Shown here: positions 1-5,242 of the stretch, one piece after another
How positions within the stretch are numbered: the first letter of the stretch is position 1
Layout: each line of letters begins with the position of its first letter
DNA from: Syntrophales bacterium
Lineage (GTDB): Bacteria > Desulfobacterota > Syntrophia > Syntrophales > UBA2192
Reading direction: 5' to 3'
Assembly: GCA_025454095.1 (NCBI GenBank)
Contig: JALOPC010000179.1
Span: 1-5,264, forward strand
Length of the DNA stretch: 5,264 nt
Made by a program: the position numbers and the translations under genes
The notes under the pieces: generated by a model
What the model was told of the DNA's origin: nothing
The model's input: the letters and a program-made list of their open reading frames with translations, nothing else
Database searches by the model: none

Positions 1-39
1 ACCCTGCCCGAGAAGAAGCACAACAACATCCCGCTGTAA
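1..39 (+). CDS. C-terminal end of an unidentified gene (partial)
   Basis: An open frame enters from the left edge and reads TLPEKKHNNIPL before a TAA stop. All twelve sense codons end in G or C, as expected for real coding sequence in this GC-rich genome. A strong plus-strand intrinsic terminator begins 28 bases after the stop, which supports this as the true end of a transcribed gene. The visible residues are hydrophilic and basic and carry no recognisable motif, so no function can be given. The gene converges on the exported-protein gene to its right. Confidence 0.6.
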   Translation, partial: TLPEKKHNNIPL

Positions 40-67
40 GCGCGACCCGCTGAAGCTGTCAAACAGG

Positions 68-102
68 AACGGGGGAGCCGATGCCGGCTCCCCCGTTTTG
101 TT
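68..102 (+). terminator. Intrinsic terminator of the left-edge gene
   Basis: A perfect 13-bp stem (arms 68-80 and 85-97) closes a 4-base loop (ATGC) and is followed by a T-rich tract (TTTTGTT). The lower stem is almost all G-C. On the opposite strand no T-run follows the hairpin, so it should act mainly on plus-strand transcription. It sits in the 84-bp gap between two convergent genes. Confidence 0.92.
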
Positions 103-123
103 ATCCCCGATGACGCATCCGGA

Positions 124-597
124 TCAGTACCGGGCGCTCCATTTCTCCCCGGCCGGATACCACGAGGCCGTGCCGTTCGCCAGGGTCCTGGCCGACGGAT
201 TCAGGGTCGCTCTGTAGGTGCCGTTCAGGTTCTGCCTCTTTAAAACGACCTCGTTGGTCGCCTTGTTCCAGGACTGCAGGGTGATGACATCCTGGGCCTG
301 GGAGCCGTTGGTGTGTCGCCACCTGGCGTCGAAGGTGTTCGTCCCGGCACGCCGCGTCCACGTGCCGCTCCAGCCGCAGCACTCCTGGACCTGCCAGACC
401 GAGCCGAGCGTCAGCAGGTCACTGGACGTACGGCCCGACAGGCTCCCGACGGGTCCCTTCGGGTCGTCCGCGGGGCTCGCGGGGGGCGTCGCCATCCTCG
501 CCCCGATGGGAGTCTTGTTGTCCTGCGCGGCGGCAAGGGAAGCGCTCAACAGAATCATTATGACGGTCAACACGGAAATCATCACTCGAGCTCTCAT
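124..597 (-). CDS. Small exported protein of unknown function
   Basis: The product is 157 residues. A signal peptide is clear: a basic start (MRAR), a hydrophobic core at about 6-20, and a likely signal peptidase I site after Ala24 (LAAA|Q). Residues 25-60 form a Pro/Ala/Gly-rich linker. Residues 65-157 form a Trp- and Thr-rich domain containing WQVQECCGWSGTWTRR, TFDARWR, NGTYRATL and GTASWYPAGEKWSA. The alternating polar and aromatic pattern suggests an all-beta fold, perhaps a small barrel (inference). The paired cysteines at 73-74 could be oxidised or bind something in the periplasm. The start is supported by AGGAGG five bases upstream of ATG; Met6 is a weaker alternative. I recall similar GTWTRR/FDARWR segments in uncharacterised exported proteins but cannot name a family. 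No obvious promoter is visible upstream; it may be transcribed alone or by readthrough from ispF. Confidence 0.85.
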   Translation of the reverse strand: MRARVMISVLTVIMILLSASLAAAQDNKTPIGARMATPPASPADDPKGPVGSLSGRTSSDLLTLGSVWQVQECCGWSGTWTRRAGTNTFDARWRHTNGSQAQDVITLQSWNKATNEVVLKRQNLNGTYRATLNPSARTLANGTASWYPAGEKWSARY

Positions 598-609
598 GAA
601 TCCCTCCTC

Positions 610-626
610 TGAATCGGTTTGAATCG
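610..626. repeat. Two direct TGAATCG repeats, 10 bp apart
   Basis: TGAATCG occurs at 610-616 and again at 620-626, one helical turn apart. They lie between the Shine-Dalgarno sequence of the exported-protein gene and the end of ispF. The position would suit a protein-binding site in the leader, but the repeat is short and could be chance. Confidence 0.35.
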
Positions 627-672
627 AACGTTACGGCGGGTTTCGCCGCATTAGTTCCTGCCCATTCAAATC

Positions 673-1170
673 CTAGGCCACTTCATCGGCGCCTGCCCTC
701 GCCAGCGTCACCACGGCAAAGGCCGCGATACCCTCCCCGCGGCCGATGAACCCCATCTTCTCGTTCGTCTTGGCCTTTACGTTCACCCGCGAAGCCTCCG
801 TGCCCAGCACCTTGGCGATGTTTCGCCGCATCTCCTCGATGAACGGGGCGAGTTTCGGCGTCTCCAGGATGACCGTGGAGTCCACGTTGTTGACGGCGTA
901 GCCGCGATGAACGGCCAGCTCGGCGGCCCGCTTGAGGATGAGGATGACGAGGCTGGAGATGCCCTTGAGTCGAGGGTCGCTGTCCGGAAAATGCCTGCCG
1001 ATGTCCCCTTCCCCCAAGGCCCCGATGACGGCATCGACGATGGCGTGGATCAGGGCGTCGGCATCGGAGTGCCCCAGCAGGCCCCTGTCGTAGCTCACCT
1101 CCACACCGCCGATCAGCAGCCGCCGACCCTCTGCAAAGCGGTGACTGTCGTACCCGAAACCGATTCTCAT
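673..1170 (-). CDS. ispF: 2-C-methyl-D-erythritol 2,4-cyclodiphosphate synthase
   Basis: IspF converts CDP-methylerythritol 2-phosphate into methylerythritol 2,4-cyclodiphosphate with release of CMP, in the cytosolic MEP pathway to isopentenyl diphosphate. The 165-residue product is the usual length for this homotrimeric enzyme. It begins MRIGFGYDSHRF, carrying the zinc ligands Asp8 and His10, with His42 as the third in GLLGHSDADALIH (30-42). GDIGRHFPDSD (55-65) and VKAKTNEKMGFIGRGEGIA (131-149, with Thr135 and Glu137) are the other family signatures, the latter around the cytidine/phosphate site. The frame stays open far upstream into ispD, but ATG at 1170 matches the family start and has GGGGG seven bases upstream. 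It lies 47 bases after ispD, the preceding gene in the operon although IspE acts between the two enzymes; ispE is not in the window. Confidence 0.97.
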   Translation of the reverse strand: MRIGFGYDSHRFAEGRRLLIGGVEVSYDRGLLGHSDADALIHAIVDAVIGALGEGDIGRHFPDSDPRLKGISSLVILILKRAAELAVHRGYAVNNVDSTVILETPKLAPFIEEMRRNIAKVLGTEASRVNVKAKTNEKMGFIGRGEGIAAFAVVTLARAGADEVA

Positions 1171-1217
1171 GGCAACACCCCCATGCAGCAGATCCGCGGA
1201 CCGGGAACGTTTTCGCT

Positions 1218-1919
1218 TCAGCCCTTCGCCTCCCGCCGAGCGGCAAGCAGGGCCTCGGCAACGACCAGGTCCTCCGGTGTCGTGATCTTGATGTTCCGGT
1301 AGTCGCCCGGGATCATCCGGACCGCGATCCCCAGGCGCTCGATCAGCGACGTGTCGTCGGTCCCCCTGAAGCCCTCGCGGACGGCTTCCCGGTGCGCCCT
1401 CTCGATGATGTCGCGGCGGAAGGCCTGCGGCGTCTGGGTCAGCCAAAGCATCGTCCGGTCGCAGGTTCTTACGATTCGCCCGTCGGGCGCGACCTCCTTG
1501 ACCGTGTCCTTCACCGGCACCCCGAGCGTCGCGGCGCCGGCTTCCGCGGCGGCCCGGATGCAGCGCTCGACCAGGTCCGCGGAGATCAGGGGCCGTACGC
1601 CGTCGTGGACGACGACGATGTCGGCATCGCGATCGATCGCCTCGAGGCCCGACAGGACGGAGTCCTGGCGCTCTTTCCCCCCGGGGACGACGCCGGCAAT
1701 TTTCTTGAGACCCCACGGGGGGAGGATGTCGTCCCGGATGGAGGCCACGTCCTGCGATGGGACCACGACGTACAGGCCGTCCACGCCGGGACAGGCCTCG
1801 AGGGCCTCCAGGGTGCGCACGAGGACCGGCTTGCCCGCGAGCGAGAGATACTGCTTGGAGATGTCCCGGTTCATCCGGCTGCCCGACCCTGCCGCCGGAA
1901 CGATCGCGACCGTCTTCAT
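1218..1919 (-). CDS. ispD: 2-C-methyl-D-erythritol 4-phosphate cytidylyltransferase
   Basis: IspD joins CTP and methylerythritol 4-phosphate to give CDP-methylerythritol and diphosphate, the third step of the MEP pathway. The 233-residue length is normal. The N-terminal nucleotide-binding loop AIVPAAGSGSRM (5-16) contains Arg15, and Lys22 lies in SKQY; both match the catalytic Arg and Lys of the family. Further signatures are GGKERQDSV (80-88), VVHDGVRPL (103-111), PVKDTVK (135-141), the TQTPQAF segment (161-167) after DRTMLW, TDD (187-189) and GDYRNIKITTPEDL (205-218) with Lys211. The ATG has a GGGGAAGG ribosome site. ispF follows after 47 bases, so the two are very probably co-transcribed. 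The gene starts only 42 bases after the T-tract of an intrinsic terminator, and no sigma70-like promoter is visible in that gap. Confidence 0.97.
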   Translation of the reverse strand: MKTVAIVPAAGSGSRMNRDISKQYLSLAGKPVLVRTLEALEACPGVDGLYVVVPSQDVASIRDDILPPWGLKKIAGVVPGGKERQDSVLSGLEAIDRDADIVVVHDGVRPLISADLVERCIRAAAEAGAATLGVPVKDTVKEVAPDGRIVRTCDRTMLWLTQTPQAFRRDIIERAHREAVREGFRGTDDTSLIERLGIAVRMIPGDYRNIKITTPEDLVVAEALLAARREAKG

Positions 1920-1957
1920 CGGCCTTCCCCGTCAGGCCGGTTCATGCCCGCCCGGCC
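1920..1957 (-). promoter_or_regulatory. Two mutually exclusive hairpins over the ispD ribosome site
   Basis: In the minus-strand transcript, CGGCC (1935-1939) can pair with GGCCG (1920-1924), putting most of the ispD Shine-Dalgarno sequence (GGGGAA) in a 10-base loop directly before the ATG. Alternatively CCGGCC (1935-1940) can pair with GGCCGG (1952-1957) upstream, freeing the ribosome site. The shared segment means only one stem can form at a time. Both stems are short, and GC-rich sequence makes such pairings easy by chance, so a regulatory role is only inferred. Confidence 0.3.
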
Positions 1958-1960
1958 CGC

Positions 1961-1998
1961 ATAAAGAAAAGCCCGGGACCCCTCGGGGCTCCCGGGCT
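1961..1998 (-). terminator. Intrinsic terminator after the PIN-TRAM gene
   Basis: Read on the minus strand, a perfect 9-bp arm pair (1990-1998 with 1970-1978, AGCCCGGGA on the plus strand) encloses an 11-base GC-rich segment that can extend the stem. It is followed by TTTTCTTTAT (1970 to 1961). It starts 13 bases beyond the PIN-TRAM stop codon. Orientation and T-tract are correct only for minus-strand transcription. It should reduce readthrough into ispD and ispF. Confidence 0.88.
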
Positions 1999-2011
1999 CG
2001 TTCTGCGTCGA

Positions 2012-3037
2012 TTACAGCGTGTCGATGCTGTGGTATTTCTTCTCGTGTACGACGGACTTGAGATCCGTGAAGATCATCCGTCCGGCGGTGGTCTGCAGAA
2101 CGCTGGTGACCGCGACTTCGAGCGTCTCGCCCAAGTGGCGGCTGGCGTGATCGACGATCACCATCGTGCCGTCGTCGAGGTAGGCAACCCCCTGGCCGGG
2201 TTCCTTGCCCTCCTTGATCACCTTCACAACCATGAGTTCCCCGGGGAGCACGACGGGCTTCAGGGCATTGGCCAGCTCGTTGACGTTCAGGATCTTGATG
2301 CCCTGCAGCTCCGCAACCTTGTTCAGGTTGAAATCGTTCGTGATGATCTTCCCGTTCATCTTCTTCGCGAGGGCGACGAGCTTCGCATCCACGCCCTTGA
2401 TTTTCGGGAATTCCTGATCGACGATCTCGATGGTGATGCCCTGGTTTTTCTGCACCCGGTTGAGAATGTCGAGACCCCGCCTCCCCCTCGAGCGTTTCAT
2501 GGAATCGGAGGAATCGGCGATGTGCTGGAGCTCATCCAGGACGAAGCGCGGGACGATCAGGGTCCCTTCCATGAACCCCGTGTCGCAGATGTCTGCGATA
2601 CGGCCGTCGATGATGACGCTCGTGTCGAGGATACGGTAGTCCGTGACCCCCCGGAAGCCCTTGAAAGGCCCGAAGGCGGGCAGAGCGATCTCCTCGCTCT
2701 TTTTCGAACCGATGACGAGACCCAGATACCCGAGGATACTGGCCATCAGGGCGTAGATCAGGAACGCCAGCTCCTGCTGCTCCCACACGGTGACGAACCG
2801 CAGTCCGTAGGACAGCAGGATGGCAATCAGCAGCCCGATGATGGTCCCGACGACACCCCCCAGGATGATGCGCAGCGAAAATCGTCGGATGATCTGCTCG
2901 ATCTGGATGACAATGACAGCGGCAATAAAACCCAGCAAAAGACCGATAATGGATAATTGATATGAAGCCAAATACTTCAAGGCAATAAAATATCCGCTGA
3001 CCGAGCAAATGCCGATGAGCAGTGAACGGATAAGCAA
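2012..3037 (-). CDS. Membrane-anchored PIN-TRAM domain protein (YacL-like putative nuclease)
   Basis: This is a 341-residue protein with the same architecture as Bacillus YacL. Four hydrophobic segments (about 3-23, 28-47, 56-78 and 89-110) anchor it in the membrane. A PIN domain follows (about 134-258), carrying the acidic metal-binding residues Asp138 in [12 protein letters not shown], Glu169 in VLDEL, Asp217 in [10 protein letters not shown] and Asp235 in [13 protein letters not shown]-terminal TRAM domain (about 262-330), a small beta-barrel that usually binds RNA, completes it. PIN domains of this type are Mg/Mn-dependent ribonucleases, so membrane-associated RNA cleavage is likely but the target is unknown. 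The frame extends upstream to a TTG at 3133, but that start lacks a ribosome site and adds a non-conserved leader. The TTG at 3037 has AGAGGGGGG at an 8-base spacing. It ends 13 bases before a strong terminator and lies downstream of the CarD gene. Confidence 0.92.
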   Translation of the reverse strand: MLIRSLLIGICSVSGYFIALKYLASYQLSIIGLLLGFIAAVIVIQIEQIIRRFSLRIILGGVVGTIIGLLIAILLSYGLRFVTVWEQQELAFLIYALMASILGYLGLVIGSKKSEEIALPAFGPFKGFRGVTDYRILDTSVIIDGRIADICDTGFMEGTLIVPRFVLDELQHIADSSDSMKRSRGRRGLDILNRVQKNQGITIEIVDQEFPKIKGVDAKLVALAKKMNGKIITNDFNLNKVAELQGIKILNVNELANALKPVVLPGELMVVKVIKEGKEPGQGVAYLDDGTMVIVDHASRHLGETLEVAVTSVLQTTAGRMIFTDLKSVVHEKKYHSIDTL

Positions 3038-3045
3038 ACGAACAT

Positions 3046-3054
3046 CCCCCCTCT
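3046..3054 (-). promoter_or_regulatory. Ribosome binding site fixing a TTG start for the PIN-TRAM gene
   Basis: On the minus strand AGAGGGGGG ends 8 bases before the in-frame TTG at 3037. An ATG directly after the G-run is out of frame and too close to be used. No in-frame ATG or GTG start precedes the first membrane segment nearby. This makes TTG the best start. Confidence 0.7.
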
Positions 3055-3181
3055 CTGAATTATTTGCGTGACAGGATTTCAAAGAACCCCAACGGCACCA
3101 TATAAAAAAGCTCTCGAGAAAACGGTTCGCCAAGCCCCGATCCGCGAAAGAGACGACAGAACGAGCAAATCAACCCGACGA

Positions 3182-3204
3182 CCCGCAGGGAGGCACCCCG
3201 CGGG
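3182..3204 (-). other. Stable hairpin downstream of the CarD gene
   Basis: CCCGC (3182-3186) pairs with GCGGG (3200-3204), and an inner GGG/CCC pairing extends the stem past one bulged A, leaving a 6-base loop. It lies about 65 bases beyond the CarD stop on the transcribed strand. The sequence after it is not a T-run, so it is a weak candidate terminator and may be an RNA processing or pausing structure. The rest of the 232-base gap (3038-3269) shows no convincing sigma70 promoter for the PIN-TRAM gene, although 3097-3122 is locally AT-rich. Confidence 0.3.
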
Positions 3205-3269
3205 CAACCCGATCTTGGCGCGTGGGTTTCTCAGAGCCCTATACGCAGTACGCCGCCTGCCGCCGCCGC

Positions 3270-3755
3270 TCACTGAAGCGGGAACATGGCGTTGATCTCG
3301 GCTTCGACCTTCGCCTCGGCAGCGCGGCTTGCTATGGATATCTCCTTGATCAGCAAATGTTTCGCCGTGTCCATCATCTTCCTCTCGCCGAAGGACAGGT
3401 CCTTGCCGTGCTTGAGGATGAACAGGTCCCTCAGGACCTTGGCGATCTCGTAGACGGAGCCCGTTTTGATCTTCTCCAGGTATTCGCGGTAACGCTTGTT
3501 CCACGCCTGCTTGTCGATCGTTACGTCGCGGGCACGCAGAATCTCGTAAATCTTCGGGATCTCCTTGGATGTGATGAGCTGTCGCAGCCCGATGGTCTGG
3601 GCCGTGTCGGTGGGAATCATGATCTTCATCCCGTTGCCAAGGATCTTCATCACGTAGAACTTCTGCCAGGTCCCCATGATCTCTCGGTCTTCGATTGCCT
3701 CGATAAGTCCGACTCCCTGCGCTGGATAAACGGCCAATTCTCCTATTTTGAACAT
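3270..3755 (-). CDS. CarD/CdnL-family RNA polymerase-binding transcription regulator
   Basis: The 161-residue product matches the CarD/CdnL family in length and layout. The N-terminal RNA polymerase-interacting domain (about 1-60) starts MFKIGELAVYPAQGVGLIEAI and includes a Tudor-like beta core with KFYVMKILGNGMKIMIPTD. The C-terminal helical domain (about 65-161) contains KQAWNKRYREYLEKIKTG, where Trp85 corresponds by position and context to the tryptophan that wedges at the upstream edge of the -10 bubble in mycobacterial CarD. Family members bind the RNA polymerase beta subunit and stabilise open complexes, notably at rRNA promoters. The frame is open upstream to 3878, but ATG at 3755 is the family start, has AGGTGG ten bases upstream, and lies downstream of a predicted transcription start near 3804. 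I leave the symbol empty because carD, cdnL and others are used for different members. Confidence 0.95.
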   Translation of the reverse strand: MFKIGELAVYPAQGVGLIEAIEDREIMGTWQKFYVMKILGNGMKIMIPTDTAQTIGLRQLITSKEIPKIYEILRARDVTIDKQAWNKRYREYLEKIKTGSVYEIAKVLRDLFILKHGKDLSFGERKMMDTAKHLLIKEISIASRAAEAKVEAEINAMFPLQ

Positions 3756-3810
3756 CTCCCCATTACCACCTCTCACGGATTCCCCTGTATGATACTCCAC
3801 TAGCCTGCGA

Positions 3811-3839
3811 ATCATAAATGAATTCGCCTGAAAAGTCAA
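3811..3839 (-). promoter_or_regulatory. Sigma70-type promoter of the CarD gene
   Basis: On the minus strand TTGACT (3839-3834) and TATGAT (3816-3811) are separated by exactly 17 bases, one mismatch each from consensus. The predicted start is near 3804, giving a leader of about 49 nucleotides before the ATG at 3755. It also shows that the longer open frame beginning at 3878 cannot be the translated form from this transcript. Confidence 0.85.
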
Positions 3840-3889
3840 CGGGAATTGCTTGGACGAGGTGGTCCCGCAGGGTTGCAAAGACCGTGATG

Positions 3890-3922
3890 TGTAATAATGA
3901 TATGTAATTTCGAGTTATTACA
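3890..3922. repeat. AT-rich TGTAAT repeat cluster upstream of the CarD promoter
   Basis: TGTAATAA (3890-3897) and TTATTACA (3915-3922) form a perfect 8-bp inverted repeat with a 17-base spacer. A third TGTAAT (3903-3908) lies in the spacer in direct orientation to the first. The stretch is conspicuously AT-rich within GC-rich DNA and starts about 50 bp upstream of the CarD -35 element. It could be an operator, an UP-type element, or a weak hairpin at the end of the radical SAM transcript. Confidence 0.45.
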
Positions 3923-3943
3923 AACTGCGACGGCGCGGCAGAC

Positions 3944-3982
3944 GGGCGGTTCAGTCATGGGACGCTGGCGCGGGGACCGCCC
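3944..3982 (-). other. Inverted repeat directly after the radical SAM stop codon
   Basis: GGGCGGT (3944-3950) and ACCGCCC (3976-3982) form a perfect 7-bp stem with a 25-base loop, the stem beginning at the base next to the stop codon. No T-run follows on the minus strand, so it is not a standard intrinsic terminator. It may be a 3'-end stabilising structure or chance pairing. Confidence 0.3.
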
Positions 3983-5137
3983 TCAGATGAAATTCTGCCG
4001 CACCCGGTCCAGATCGCGGTCCAGCTTCCCGGGCTCCTCCTGCTGGTAGCGCTCGACCGCCAGCTTGAGCTGCCGATAGGTTCCCTGCTCGGACAGGTCG
4101 TCCAGCACGCGATAGAACCCTTTCCTGCGCCCCAGACGGAAGATCAGGCGGTCCGTCTCGGGGAGTTCGAAGTACCGGTCGATCGTGCCCAGGAGTTTTT
4201 CCCTGTCCTCGGGCAGTTTCCCTTCCAGTTCCTCCAGAAGATTCAGGATGTGATCGCTGACGATACGGCTCCGGATCCCGTCGAGGCTTTCGATGAACAA
4301 CCTTATTTCCCTCAGGATTTCTTCGTCGCCGATCGGCTCGAACCCTCCTTCGGCCATCGTCTCGTGCAGCCCGGTACCCCGCCTCACGGAAAGGGTCCGC
4401 AGACGGATGTGGTCCGGGTCGATCTCGTTGAGGACGCGGGCCGTCTCGACGGCATGTTCCCGGGACCAGCGCCTGCCGCCCAGCCCCGGCATGACGTACT
4501 CGCACAGCGATATGCCGGCCTCGACGATCCGCTTGCCGCCCTTGACGTGGTCCGCCGCCGTCGCGCCCTTCCGGATGAACTGGAGCACCTCGTCGCATCC
4601 CGATTCGAGCCCGACGTGAATCCGCACGAGCCCGGCTTCCCGGATGCGCCGGAGATCCTCCACCGTCTTGTGGCCGGCCGTCCGCGAGCGGCAGTAGGAG
4701 GTGACGCGCTCGATTGCGGGGAATTTCTCCCGGAGGTAGCGGAGAACTTCGACCAGGTCCCCGGTCTTCATGATGAGCGTGTCGGCGTCCTGGAGAAAAG
4801 CGGTTTTGCCCCCGAAGTAGAGCCAGGCCGCAACGTGCCGGAACGTGTCGCTGAAGATGCCATCGTTTCCGAACACGTGGGAGACGACCGCGTCGTTTAC
4901 CTTGCCCCCCTGTCCCAATTTCCAGGACACTTCCCCGACTGCATCGGCCAGGGCGCGGACGGCGTCGATGTCCTGCTTGATCTCCTCGACGGGGCGCAGT
5001 TCGAAGCGCGTGCCCTTGTAGGTGTGGCAGAAGGCGCACTTGTTCCACGGGCAGTTCCGGGTGGGGCGGATGAGGAGGCTGCGGGCCTCGCTGGGCGGTC
5101 GTATGGGACCCTGCTCGAAGCAGGCATTCACGGTCAT
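3983..5137 (-). CDS. Radical SAM enzyme of unknown substrate
   Basis: The 384-residue protein has a radical SAM barrel. The [4Fe-4S] cysteines are Cys29, Cys34 and Cys37 in NCPWNKCAFCHTYKG, a CX4CX2C spacing rather than the usual CX3CX2C. Supporting barrel motifs are GGKTAFLQDADTLIMK (109-124), a TSYCRSRT strand (146-153), HVGLESGCDEVLQFIRKG (174-191), CEYVMPGLGG (212-221) and HIRLRTL (243-249). The last 100 or so residues are charged and mainly helical, with no recognised extra domain and no second Cys-rich cluster site. The family is expected to cleave S-adenosylmethionine to a 5'-deoxyadenosyl radical under anaerobic conditions; its substrate is not evident. I recall GCSxNxCTFCxMYK-type relatives in anaerobes. 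ATG at 5137 is preferred over ATG at 5182: it has AGGAAG at an 8-base spacing, whereas 5182 coincides with the predicted transcription start. The gene appears to be its own unit. Confidence 0.9.
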   Translation of the reverse strand: MTVNACFEQGPIRPPSEARSLLIRPTRNCPWNKCAFCHTYKGTRFELRPVEEIKQDIDAVRALADAVGEVSWKLGQGGKVNDAVVSHVFGNDGIFSDTFRHVAAWLYFGGKTAFLQDADTLIMKTGDLVEVLRYLREKFPAIERVTSYCRSRTAGHKTVEDLRRIREAGLVRIHVGLESGCDEVLQFIRKGATAADHVKGGKRIVEAGISLCEYVMPGLGGRRWSREHAVETARVLNEIDPDHIRLRTLSVRRGTGLHETMAEGGFEPIGDEEILREIRLFIESLDGIRSRIVSDHILNLLEELEGKLPEDREKLLGTIDRYFELPETDRLIFRLGRRKGFYRVLDDLSEQGTYRQLKLAVERYQQEEPGKLDRDLDRVRQNFI

Positions 5138-5145
5138 GGTGCAGT

Positions 5146-5151
5146 CTTCCT
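5146..5151 (-). promoter_or_regulatory. Ribosome binding site selecting the inner start of the radical SAM gene
   Basis: AGGAAG on the minus strand lies 8 bases before the ATG at 5137. The other in-frame ATG at 5182 is preceded only by TGATTGA, with no useful ribosome site. Confidence 0.65.
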
Positions 5152-5188
5152 GTTGCGGGTTTTTGGGACAGACAATTTTCATTCAATC

Positions 5189-5217
5189 AGTATAGGCATC
5201 GCACTTTCATCCGTCAA
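5189..5217 (-). promoter_or_regulatory. Sigma70-type promoter of the radical SAM gene
   Basis: TTGACG (5217-5212) and TATACT (5194-5189) are separated by 17 bases on the minus strand, very close to consensus. The predicted start is near 5182, which gives a 45-nucleotide leader to the ATG at 5137. Confidence 0.85.
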
Positions 5218-5238
5218 TGCAATGCGCCGATTTGCATT
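5216..5238. promoter_or_regulatory. Candidate operator: inverted repeat at the radical SAM -35 element
   Basis: AATGCAA (5216-5222) and TTGCATT (5232-5238) are perfect 7-bp inverted arms with a 9-bp spacer, so the half-sites are 16 bp (about 1.5 helical turns) apart. One arm overlaps the outer two bases of the -35 hexamer. The geometry suits a dimeric regulator that would block or contact RNA polymerase. The regulator is not identified. Confidence 0.5.
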
Positions 5239-5242
5239 TCCG

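Noticed and set aside
628..650. Short hairpin (CGGCG/CGCCG) after ispF as a possible terminator
   Set aside because: The stem is only 5 bp and no T-run follows on the minus strand.
1171..1716. Upstream extension of the ispF frame through ispD
   Set aside because: The extension is Arg/Gly/Pro-rich and lies within ispD in another frame. The conserved IspF start and ribosome site are at 1170, so it is not an IspDF fusion.
1757..2956. 399-codon plus-strand open frame antisense to the PIN-TRAM gene and ispD
   Set aside because: It is Asp/His-rich, motif-free, crosses the terminator and lies opposite strongly supported genes. It is a codon-bias artefact.
3097..3122. AT-rich run with a TCTCGAGA palindrome as a terminator or promoter
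   Set aside because: The stem is too short for a terminator, and no -35/-10 pair with acceptable spacing is present.
3756..3878. 41-codon N-terminal extension of the CarD protein
   Set aside because: The predicted promoter and transcription start lie inside it, and the family begins at MFKIGELAVYPAQGVG.
3951..5186. 411-codon minus-strand open frame overlapping the radical SAM gene
   Set aside because: It is longer than the real gene but reads as Arg/Pro/Gly-rich low-complexity sequence without motifs, a typical shadow frame in GC-rich DNA. The other frame has all radical SAM signatures.
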